From the NCBI RefSeq assembly GCF_005860765.1, contig NZ_VCEI01000028.1, positions 434,001 to 498,000 on the forward strand: a DNA stretch of 64,000 nt, in the 5' to 3' direction. Source of the DNA: Dyadobacter sediminis. GTDB lineage: Bacteria > Bacteroidota > Bacteroidia > Cytophagales > Spirosomataceae. The position numbers were made by a program, and so were the translations under genes. Of this stretch, positions 35,890-43,727 are shown one piece after another. The notes under the pieces are model-generated. The model was given only the letters and a program-made list of their open reading frames with translations, ran no database searches and was not told the origin of the DNA. Positions within the stretch are counted from its first letter, which is position 1. Each line of letters starts with the position of its first letter.

Positions 35890-37191
35890 CTATTTGGCCA
35901 GGAGTTTGCGAAAGTTTAACCAGGGCATTGGATAAACCCTCGAGCTGAGAATCATAACGACAATACAGTTGAGCAGACTGATTGCAAAATTGGAGTAAGC
36001 TGCGCCGAGCGGTCCGATTATGCTTACCAGATAATAGGACGCGGCGACTTGGAGCGCTGAGCACAAAAAGGTAACAATTGCCAGGGAGGCGGATTTTTTT
36101 ACAAAAAAAACGTATGTAACATACATCAGGTAAATCCCTTGAAACGCTTGTGAAAACAATGCCCAGCCTACATACATTTTTGCATCACTGTATTTTTCTG
36201 ACAGAAAATGGTCAATTAGCATGTCCGATGCCAGGGTTGCAATGAATGTAAGCAGCAGCAAAGCCGCAATGTACAAGTAAGTGAACTTGACCAGTTTCAG
36301 CTTCTTTACCGCAAGGACACTCTGATCAGAAATGGATAGTGTCTTGTAAACAAACGGTGTAAATGCATTGTTGAATGCCAGTGTCAGGAAAGAAATGATC
36401 AGGCTGAACTGAAATCCGGCTGCATAAATGCCGCTTTCGGAAACACCCGCCAGATTGGATATAATAAGTCTGTCAGCACCTGCACGAGCCCAGATGCTGA
36501 TTGCATGCGGTATTAACGGAAGGCAAAACCTGAAGATATCGTTGATGTATTGCTTGTTATACGAGATATTCAGGTAACCGCGCTTCCATAAAAGGATCAT
36601 ACTGATCAATGCATAGAGAACGGAACTGGTGCCGATCCCGATGATTCTGCCCTGCCAGCTTAACTGGAAGAGTATGATTAAAATAAGCGAAAGCGTAACG
36701 TCGCAGACCGTTTGTGAAATCTGGTAACTTCCAAAATACAGAGGTTGCTCTTCAAGTCTCCAGATGATCAGATTAATATTGCTTATTACCTGAGAAGTAG
36801 CAATGATCAGGCCGGTGATTACAAAAGTTGTATTGACCGAAAGGTGATTTTTAATTGGCTCGATAAACAAAAAAACGATCAAACCGCAAATCGTGAGCGT
36901 GATGGCAAGTACAAACAGGATATTGAAAACATACTTTCCAATTTCAACCTTGTCCAGTCGGTAAAAGTTGACCGAAACAATACTCTGAACGTTGATTCCT
37001 ATGAAAATGACCAGAAGATTAAGGTAAACATTGTAGTTGGCAACTTTACCATAATCCTCAGGAAGCAGATAATGAGTGAGTAATGGAAGGATTAAAAACG
37101 GAACCGCCTTGTTTACAGCGTCAGTAATAACATAAAGCACGCTATTCCTGACAAGTGGATGTTTCCTTAAATTTTCAATTTTACTCCTCAA
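35890..37191 (-). CDS. Wzx-type polysaccharide flippase
   Basis: 433 residues with about 12 to 14 membrane helices. The N-terminus (KHPLVRNSVLYVITDAVNKAVPFLILPLLTHYL-type, then LPEDYGKVA) is the hallmark of oligosaccharide flippases of the MOP superfamily, which move undecaprenyl-linked repeat units across the inner membrane. The only start fitting the family is TTG 37191; in-frame sequence upstream has no ATG before a stop. It follows pseI after 88 bp and is 18 bp from the GT-B-like gene. Confidence 0.9.
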   Translation of the reverse strand: MRSKIENLRKHPLVRNSVLYVITDAVNKAVPFLILPLLTHYLLPEDYGKVANYNVYLNLLVIFIGINVQSIVSVNFYRLDKVEIGKYVFNILFVLAITLTICGLIVFLFIEPIKNHLSVNTTFVITGLIIATSQVISNINLIIWRLEEQPLYFGSYQISQTVCDVTLSLILIILFQLSWQGRIIGIGTSSVLYALISMILLWKRGYLNISYNKQYINDIFRFCLPLIPHAISIWARAGADRLIISNLAGVSESGIYAAGFQFSLIISFLTLAFNNAFTPFVYKTLSISDQSVLAVKKLKLVKFTYLYIAALLLLTFIATLASDMLIDHFLSEKYSDAKMYVGWALFSQAFQGIYLMYVTYVFFVKKSASLAIVTFLCSALQVAASYYLVSIIGPLGAAYSNFAISLLNCIVVMILSSRVYPMPWLNFRKLLAK

Positions 37192-37279
37192 AACCAGCTT
37201 TCCAATTAATAATTCAATATGATCTCTTTAATGCGCGCTCTTCCATGTGTTTCCATCGAAAGTGTTATAGCAAACAGCG

Positions 37280-38317
37280 CTATGCAATTTTATTCAACGC
37301 CATCCGCGACCCTTTTTTAAGATCCTCTTTTGCCGGTTTTCCTATAATGTCTTTCAAGTATTTAGGATGCAGACCAAAGCCCGGGCGAATGGAGCGGACA
37401 TTCGATTCTGTGATGATTTCGCCTGCCGCAATGTCCTCAACCACATACAAGGATCTGGAAAAGTCTTTGCCTTTCGATTGCTTTTCAGTCAGTTTGTAAT
37501 CCACCACGCCGATGGCCTGTTCAGCTTCTCTCACCGATTTCACCATTTCCGAAAACTCCGCTTCGTTCATGGAAAAGGATGCGTCCGGCCCGCCAATAGC
37601 TCTGTCCAGAATAAAATGCTTTTCAATGATTTTGGCACCAAGAACCGTGGCAACAACCGGGACAGTACTGCCAATGGTGTGATCGGAAAGTCCGCTGATA
37701 ACCTGGAACCGTTCTGCAAAATCTTTAACCATCGTCATGTTTGCCTCACCAACCGGAGCCGGATAGCTCGATGTGCATTTCAGCAAAGCAACCTGATCAT
37801 TGCCCTGCCTGGCACAGGCATCCAGGGCAAGCCTGATATCTTCTTCGGTAGCAATGCCCGTGGAAATAATGACAGGCTTCCCTTTGGAGGCAACCAGTTC
37901 AATCAAAGGAATATCTGTAATTTCAAACGATGCAATTTTGTAGGCGGGCACATCCAGCGTTTCCAGAAATTCAACAGCCGTTGGATCAAAGGGAGAAGAA
38001 AAGCAGACCAAACCTTCTTCTTCCGCTACACGGAATAATTCCGCATGCCATTCCCATGGCGTATACGCCTCTTTATACAGGTCAAATAAATACTGCCCGT
38101 CCCAGATCGTACCGCCGATGCGAAAATCGTCCATGCGGGAATCAATGGTGATTGTTTCGGCCGTATAGGTCTGCAGTTTGATACAATCCGCGCCAGCTCT
38201 TTTAGCTGCTCTGATCGTTTCTATTGCCGTTTCCAGGCTGCCATTATGATTAGCCGACAGTTCTGCAATGATAAATACAGGACTGTTTTTATTTATTTCA
38301 AATGTTCCTATTCTCAT
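37280..38317 (-). CDS. pseI: Pseudaminic acid synthase
   Basis: 345 residues. It condenses 2,4-diacetamido-2,4,6-trideoxy-L-altrose with phosphoenolpyruvate to give pseudaminic acid. The NeuB-type barrel starts PVFIIAELSANHNGS and carries KLQTYTAETIT, the FSSPFDPTAVEFLE segment, ISTGIAT, LKCTSSYPAP, LSDHTIG and EKHFILDR. The C-terminal SAF (antifreeze-like) domain begins near SLYVVEDIAAGE (about 285-345). The sequence style is PseI rather than NeuB or LegI, supported by pseB, C, F, G and H directly upstream. ATG 38317 overlaps the upstream stop by 4 bp (ATGA). Confidence 0.93.
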   Translation of the reverse strand: MRIGTFEINKNSPVFIIAELSANHNGSLETAIETIRAAKRAGADCIKLQTYTAETITIDSRMDDFRIGGTIWDGQYLFDLYKEAYTPWEWHAELFRVAEEEGLVCFSSPFDPTAVEFLETLDVPAYKIASFEITDIPLIELVASKGKPVIISTGIATEEDIRLALDACARQGNDQVALLKCTSSYPAPVGEANMTMVKDFAERFQVISGLSDHTIGSTVPVVATVLGAKIIEKHFILDRAIGGPDASFSMNEAEFSEMVKSVREAEQAIGVVDYKLTEKQSKGKDFSRSLYVVEDIAAGEIITESNVRSIRPGFGLHPKYLKDIIGKPAKEDLKKGSRMALNKIA

Positions 38318-39747
38318 CCGATATTCATGGTGTATTTATAGTTCTCACCTTCCGTCTCTTTTGTAAATCCAAACCGCTCGAAGGTCTTGCACGACGAAAT
38401 ATTATCGGGCATGACAATTCCCGAAATCCGTGTTATATTTTGCTCTGTATTTTCACAGAGCGACAAAATTCCTTTTTTCAGCAATACAGCGCCCAGACCC
38501 TGACCCTGATATTCCGGATCCAGCAGATAGCTGATCACCGCTTCTTCGCCATGCAGATCAAACCGGATCGAGCCGATAAGTTTATCGTAAAATGATGCGA
38601 TATAAAACAGGCATTTCGGGTCCGTTAGCTTTCGAGAAAGCCAGTCAACATGGTCCGCATACTGTATCTCGTTTTGGTTGAGCGAATACCGGCGTACCTG
38701 CTGATCCGAAGCCCAGCGATAAGTTATTTCTGCGTCGTCACTAGTTAATTTCCGCAGGTGCAAATGCTGCCCGGCAACCAGTTGCCGGAAAAGCCTTTTT
38801 ATCCGTTCTCCCGATTTCCCGTCAACCAACAAAGCATTTTCCGGACTTTCCTGAGAAAAATATTTTTTTACTGCGGAAAGAAGGTTTTCTTCTGAAAAAT
38901 CTTCAGCGCTGATAAAAGCATTAGCCTTTTTGTAGTTTTCAAAAACAAACCGCTGATTATCAACATACATTCCGGAAATAATTTTCGCTCCTGATGTAAG
39001 TGCTTCCGTCAGGATCCCGCTTGCCGGAACAATGCATAAGCTAGCTTCCGCCATTTGCCCGGCCATATCCTCGGCACTGATGTCATTGTAATGAATTACG
39101 TTTTCATGTTCATTCACAATGGCAGCCAAAGACTCCTGGTGGCGGTATGCAGCACCGGTTACGATGCATATCTTTTTAAACTGCTTGAAACCTGAGACAA
39201 CATTCAGTGCTGTTCGGGTTAAATTCCGGCTGTCCGAGCCGCCGAAACAAATCAGAACCGAGCCACTTTGAGCTTGCTGTTTTTTCTTGCCCGCCAGTTC
39301 AAGAAATGCCGGACGGATCAATGCATAGTCGGGGCCAAGCGCAAATTGCGTGTATGGCTTTGCGTCGTATTCACCTGGAGAAACGCAGGGTGTGTGATTC
39401 AAAACCAAATCTGCATAGCTGGGCTTTTCATGCAGATCGTCTATACTCACTAGCTGACAGCCTATTTTCTTGACAGCAAGCTGATAATCACTTTCAATTT
39501 CATAGCTATCGACGACAACCAGATCTTCCGGTGACAAAACAGGCAATAGCGCTTCGTCATTCTGGAGGCGCATAAAGGAAAAACCGGCATTCCGGATTTC
39601 ATCAATGATGCTATCCGGAATTTGTTTACAGGCAAAATAAATGTCAAAGTTTTCGACGAGCATTTTTGCCAATGCTATACACCTGACAAGATGGCCGAGG
39701 CCAATGCTGGAACTTCCATCCGTCCTGATATATAGTTTACTTTTCAT
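38314..39747 (-). CDS. pseG-pseH: PseG-PseH fusion: UDP-sugar hydrolase plus N-acetyltransferase
   Basis: 477 residues combining two consecutive pathway enzymes. Residues 1-325 match PseG, a GT-B-like hydrolase that removes UDP from UDP-2,4-diacetamido-trideoxy-altrose; GLGHLVR carries the catalytic H19, and LICFGGSDSRN and PASGILTEAL form the nucleotide site. Residues 328-477 are a GNAT acetyltransferase of PseH type that N-acetylates the 4-amino group; the acetyl-CoA loop is YQGQGLGAV (413-421). No separate pseH is present, so the fusion completes the pathway. PseH acts just before PseG, so the fusion links adjacent steps. It overlaps pseF by 11 bp and pseI by 4 bp. Confidence 0.9.
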   Translation of the reverse strand: MKSKLYIRTDGSSSIGLGHLVRCIALAKMLVENFDIYFACKQIPDSIIDEIRNAGFSFMRLQNDEALLPVLSPEDLVVVDSYEIESDYQLAVKKIGCQLVSIDDLHEKPSYADLVLNHTPCVSPGEYDAKPYTQFALGPDYALIRPAFLELAGKKKQQAQSGSVLICFGGSDSRNLTRTALNVVSGFKQFKKICIVTGAAYRHQESLAAIVNEHENVIHYNDISAEDMAGQMAEASLCIVPASGILTEALTSGAKIISGMYVDNQRFVFENYKKANAFISAEDFSEENLLSAVKKYFSQESPENALLVDGKSGERIKRLFRQLVAGQHLHLRKLTSDDAEITYRWASDQQVRRYSLNQNEIQYADHVDWLSRKLTDPKCLFYIASFYDKLIGSIRFDLHGEEAVISYLLDPEYQGQGLGAVLLKKGILSLCENTEQNITRISGIVMPDNISSCKTFERFGFTKETEGENYKYTMNIG

Positions 39748-40426
39748 AAAGCAATTTGTATTTCATTTCCGCCATCAGCCAGTCAGAGGCCGTATCGATA
39801 TCCTGCACTTCTTCTTCCGACAAGATGACGGATGCCGTGTTTGACGTAAAAAGAGAATCCGTGATTTTTGCTGGATTGTACCAGTACCATTGGCCGGCAT
39901 CATGGTAAACCGGTTTCAGATCCTGCGACCTGACATTTTGATTTTCCGGCCAAACCATCTGTACTTTTCCGTTCGTTACTTCCAAACCCCGCCAGATCGG
40001 ATAGGAGAAAGGGACAACCGGAAAGACAGAATCAAACCCGGATTCGCTGAGCAGTGACAATCCGGCCCGCAAATGCCTGGTTTGGATGAAAGGAGCCGTA
40101 GCATAAATGCAGCAGATTTTATCATAGATAACCGAAAAACGAGCTTCATATTCCTTTTCTACTTCTTTAATAACGTCCACGGTGGATGCAAAATCATTTG
40201 CATTGCCTTTACTTCTCAGAAATGGGACCGATGCACCGTAATTTTTTCCGATTTCAGCAATTTCCGGATCATCCGTCGAGACCATTACGTCACTGAATAA
40301 GCCGGAATTCAGTGCAGTTTCGATGGCATAGGCAATAATCGGTTTTCCCAGAAAATCCCTGATGTTCTTTCTTGGAATACGCTTGCTGCCGCCTCTGGCC
40401 GGAATGATTGCCAGAGCTTTATCCAT
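39737..40426 (-). CDS. pseF: Pseudaminic acid cytidylyltransferase
   Basis: 229 residues from ATG 40426; an upstream TTG at 40453 is unlikely. It activates pseudaminic acid with CTP to CMP-pseudaminic acid, the donor for glycosyltransfer. The N-terminal nucleotide-binding motif IPARGGSKRIPRKNI, then FLGKPIIAYAIE, VSTDDPEIAEIG and CIYATAPF identify the CMP-NeuA/PseF family. DAGQWYWY near 190 is typical of PseF. It overlaps the pseC stop by 8 bp and pseG-pseH by 11 bp, which suggests coupled translation. Confidence 0.93.
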   Translation of the reverse strand: MDKALAIIPARGGSKRIPRKNIRDFLGKPIIAYAIETALNSGLFSDVMVSTDDPEIAEIGKNYGASVPFLRSKGNANDFASTVDVIKEVEKEYEARFSVIYDKICCIYATAPFIQTRHLRAGLSLLSESGFDSVFPVVPFSYPIWRGLEVTNGKVQMVWPENQNVRSQDLKPVYHDAGQWYWYNPAKITDSLFTSNTASVILSEEEVQDIDTASDWLMAEMKYKLLYEK

Positions 40427-41597
40427 GATGGTAGTAACTGTTGACAGCGTCAATGACGAGCGACTGTTCTTCTGCGGTCAGTGTCGGGTACATCGGCAGA
40501 CTGATACATCCCCGATAGTAAGCTTCTGCATGGGGCATATCACCCACTTTCCAGCCAAGATTCTGATAATAAGGCATCAAATGGCATGGAATGTAATGGA
40601 TCTGGGCAAAAATGTCTTTGCTTCGCAGGTGATTATACAAGCCCAGACGATCCTCCACTTCAATAATATAAAGGTGATACGCATGGCCTGTGACCACGCC
40701 ACTTTGTCCATGTATAAAGGCTTTGTCAGAAAACCCGGCCTGATAAGCAGCCGCAATGGCGCGGCGTTTTTCAAGACCGGCATCTGCTCTTTTTAACTGG
40801 CTGACACCGAGTGCAGCCTGAAAATCCGTTAACCGGTAATTGTAACCCAAAGTCTGCATTTCCATATACCAGCCCGGATACTGCTCCGCTCCACCGGCCA
40901 GCTCGATGCTGTTTACATACAAATCGTTTGACTTTACAATTCCATGCGTCCGGAGTGCAAGCAATTTTTGATATAATTCAGCATCATTGGTCGTAATCAT
41001 TCCGCCTTCCCCGCATGCAATATGTTTTACAGGATGGAAGCTGAAAATCGCAAGATCCGCAAAGTTGCTGTTTCCGCAAAGCTGTTCATTGCCAGCCGAA
41101 TCTGTAAAAAATCCTCCCGGTGCATGACAGGCATCTTCAATCATCCAGAGGCCATATTCATCAGCCAGTTTTTTGAAATCTTCCAGATTAACCGTATTGC
41201 CTGCAAAATCCACCGGAACAATACCCTTGTATGTTCCTTTCGGGACACTTTCCAGCAACTTGCGTACCGACTGAATATCAATCAGATAAGTAGACGGATC
41301 AATGTCGGCAAATACAACTTCTCCTCCGCAATAACGGATGCAGTTTGCCGATGCTGCGAAAGTAATGGGTGTTGTAATTACTTTATCGCCCGGGCTCACG
41401 CCTAAGGCAAGCGCACACAAGTGCAGTGCCGCGGTTCCATTTGCTACCGCAACAGCATATTTTGAACCCACGTATTCTGCAAAAGCAATTTCAAATTGCT
41501 GGATATTAGGTCCCTGTGTAAGATAATCAGACTTTAAGACATCTGTCACGGCCTTAATGTCCTCCTCGGTTATGTTCTGCCTTCCGTACGGTATCAT
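40419..41597 (-). CDS. pseC: UDP-4-amino-4,6-dideoxy-N-acetyl-beta-L-altrosamine transaminase
   Basis: 392 residues of the DegT/DnrJ/EryC1 aminotransferase family (PLP fold type I). It adds the 4-amino group to the 4-keto sugar made by PseB, using glutamate. It starts MIPYGRQNITEEDI; the cofactor site shows GTAALHL, EDACHAPGG and the Schiff-base lysine in FHPVKHIACGEGG. The C-terminal part has HYIPCHLMPYYQ and GCISLPMYPTLT, normal for PseC. It lies 10 bp after pseB and overlaps pseF. Confidence 0.94.
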   Translation of the reverse strand: MIPYGRQNITEEDIKAVTDVLKSDYLTQGPNIQQFEIAFAEYVGSKYAVAVANGTAALHLCALALGVSPGDKVITTPITFAASANCIRYCGGEVVFADIDPSTYLIDIQSVRKLLESVPKGTYKGIVPVDFAGNTVNLEDFKKLADEYGLWMIEDACHAPGGFFTDSAGNEQLCGNSNFADLAIFSFHPVKHIACGEGGMITTNDAELYQKLLALRTHGIVKSNDLYVNSIELAGGAEQYPGWYMEMQTLGYNYRLTDFQAALGVSQLKRADAGLEKRRAIAAAYQAGFSDKAFIHGQSGVVTGHAYHLYIIEVEDRLGLYNHLRSKDIFAQIHYIPCHLMPYYQNLGWKVGDMPHAEAYYRGCISLPMYPTLTAEEQSLVIDAVNSYYHHG

Positions 41598-41607
41598 TCA
41601 AGAAAAA

Positions 41608-42630
41608 TTAAACTGTGAAGCCGGGATCTACATGCTCAACGATTAAAGCCCGCAGACTTTCAACCGTTTCCCATTCTGTATTGTTTCCGGAATTATATGA
41701 AAAGCCGTCCGGCACTTTTTGGGCATTGAAGTGACTGACAAAATCAGAAATGCTCCATGTCGGTGTTTGGGGCACTATTGCATAGTATTTTCCCAGATCA
41801 TAAGTGAAGAATGAATCGGATGTGGTGATCATTTCCTCGTGAATCTTTTCGCCCGGACGGATGCCGATTACCCGGTGCTCGCATTCCGGTCCGATCGCCT
41901 TGGCAATATCAAGAATGTTATAGGATGGGATTTTCGGGACAAAAAGTTCTCCGCCCCAGGCTGTTTCCAGAGCATGCAGCACCATATCGACGCCGCCCTG
42001 CAGGGAAATGTTAAACCGGGTCATGCTTTCGACTGTTATCGGCAGTACGCCTTCTTTCTTCTTATTGATAAAAAAAGGAATAACTGAACCGTTGGAACCC
42101 ATTACATTTCCGTATCTGACAACGGAAAACTTGATGGGGTTCTGTCCGCGAATATTATTGGCCGCAATAAAGAGCTTGTCCGAAGTGAGTTTTGTAGCGC
42201 CATACAGATTGATCGGAGCTGCTGCCTTGTCTGTGGATAGTGCAACTACGTGGCTTACTTCGGTGTCCAATGCCGCATTGATGACATTTTGTGCTCCGTT
42301 GATATTGGTTTTGACGCATTCGCTGGGGTTGTACTCGGCGATAGGCACATGCTTCATTGCTGCCGCATGGATCACAAAATCAATTCCTTTGAAAGCTCTC
42401 CGTAACCGTTCTTCATCTCTTACATCACCAATAAAAAAACGGATCTGCGGATATTTCTCCGGTGTATATTCCTGTGCCATCTGAAATTGCTTCTGTTCAT
42501 CTCTTGACAAGATGACGAGCCTTTTCACGTTTGGCCATCTTTTGAAAATCGTGGCGGTTAATGCTTTACCTAAAGAACCAGTTCCTCCTGTGATAAGTAT
42601 TGATTTACCGGTCAAATCTAGCATGTTCAT
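41608..42630 (-). CDS. pseB: UDP-N-acetylglucosamine 4,6-dehydratase (inverting)
   Basis: 340 residues. It is the first step of the pseudaminic acid route: it converts UDP-GlcNAc to the 4-keto-6-deoxy-L-arabino-hexulose and inverts C5. It is an extended SDR of the FlaA1/PseB type with NADP loop ITGGTGSLGK, RDEQKQFQMA after the second strand (the PseB signature), HAAAMKHVPIAEYNP, and catalytic YGATK with GSVIPFFI later. It is soluble, without the membrane part of CapD/WbpM. The start is ATG 42630 (a second ATG lies two codons in), 36 bp after the Wzz-like gene. Confidence 0.95.
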   Translation of the reverse strand: MNMLDLTGKSILITGGTGSLGKALTATIFKRWPNVKRLVILSRDEQKQFQMAQEYTPEKYPQIRFFIGDVRDEERLRRAFKGIDFVIHAAAMKHVPIAEYNPSECVKTNINGAQNVINAALDTEVSHVVALSTDKAAAPINLYGATKLTSDKLFIAANNIRGQNPIKFSVVRYGNVMGSNGSVIPFFINKKKEGVLPITVESMTRFNISLQGGVDMVLHALETAWGGELFVPKIPSYNILDIAKAIGPECEHRVIGIRPGEKIHEEMITTSDSFFTYDLGKYYAIVPQTPTWSISDFVSHFNAQKVPDGFSYNSGNNTEWETVESLRALIVEHVDPGFTV

Positions 42631-42666
42631 TCATTTTAGTTGAAAATAATTTACAGATGTATAGTG

Positions 42667-43722
42667 CTAAACAAGTTGCTTGTGCAGTTTCTCTTTAAAG
42701 AAAATGATGTAGGTGAGTGTCAGGAATAATCCCAGAACCGAGAAGATAACGCCGATAAAAGGACGTTTCGGGCTGCTCTTTGCCAATGGAACCCGGACAG
42801 GTTCCAGAACTTTGAAAACCGGTTTCTCTTCCTTTTCACGTATTTTGGATTGTTCCAGCTTGATAGACAAATCCGAATGTATTGCCTCTGAAAGTACATA
42901 TTCAGCCTGTAGCCTTTGTTCTTCGATCCTCGCTACGTTCAAAAAAGTGTTTCTATGCGTATCTCTGTATGTTTGCAGGGCATATTCCGCTTTCTGCTGT
43001 CTTCTTCGGGCTTCCGCCACTCTTTTCTGAAGGAACTCAACCTGCTGGGTCGTTTTGGATATAGTGTAGTTGCTGACGTAGTTGATCAAGTATTTCTCAC
43101 CTGCATCAACAAGCATCGCCGCGACTACCGGGTCCGTCATTTCGCTTTCAATGGTAATAATTCCATCTGTTGTTCCGACAGTTGCATGCACGAGATTTTT
43201 TGCAGCCATCACCATTTTTTCCTGTTTGGGATCAAATGAAAGAATTTTGATTTTAGGATTAGGCACTTTGGGCTTGGTTTCTTCTTTTGATGTTTTCCCA
43301 AACGAAAACAAGCCTGACAGGAAAGATTTTGAGCTTTTTCTGGTCAGATAACTTTCCAGCGTAGGGTAAAATACATCATTTTGATCAACAACAGGCGTTT
43401 TTAACAAATACTGTCCGAATGGAACTGTTGAAAGGATGTTCGGGTATAGCTCTGGCACCAGTTTACCGCTGGGATCAGCGCCTGCACCCAATGCCATGCT
43501 GAAAAATGAGTTGTTTCTGCTGGATCCCAGCTCGGGCAGCAGGATTGTCTGAGCAGTATATTTCTTGGCAAGCAGGAAACTGAATGCAACTCCGATTATG
43601 GCGGATATTATGGCAGCAGCGATTAGAACCGGTAAATATTTCTTGAAAAACCCTACAACTTCAAAAATGCTTATCTCGAGTGTGTCGGTGTTTTTATCAG
43701 CTTGTATTTCGGGATTGGTCAT
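42667..43722 (-). CDS. Wzz-like polysaccharide co-polymerase
   Basis: 351 residues with two membrane helices, one near residues 30-55 (YLPVLIAAAIISAIIGVAF) and one near the end (GVIFSVLGLFLTLTYIIFF), and a large periplasmic part with a coiled coil around TQQVEFLQKRVAEARRRQQK. The proline-rich VPLAKSSPKRPF before the last helix is the Wzz hallmark. It governs chain length together with Wzy. There is no C-terminal tyrosine-kinase domain, and none is encoded separately in this window. It starts 5 bp after the Wza-like gene and is surely co-transcribed. Confidence 0.87.
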   Translation of the reverse strand: MTNPEIQADKNTDTLEISIFEVVGFFKKYLPVLIAAAIISAIIGVAFSFLLAKKYTAQTILLPELGSSRNNSFFSMALGAGADPSGKLVPELYPNILSTVPFGQYLLKTPVVDQNDVFYPTLESYLTRKSSKSFLSGLFSFGKTSKEETKPKVPNPKIKILSFDPKQEKMVMAAKNLVHATVGTTDGIITIESEMTDPVVAAMLVDAGEKYLINYVSNYTISKTTQQVEFLQKRVAEARRRQQKAEYALQTYRDTHRNTFLNVARIEEQRLQAEYVLSEAIHSDLSIKLEQSKIREKEEKPVFKVLEPVRVPLAKSSPKRPFIGVIFSVLGLFLTLTYIIFFKEKLHKQLV

Positions 43723-43727
43723 TGATG

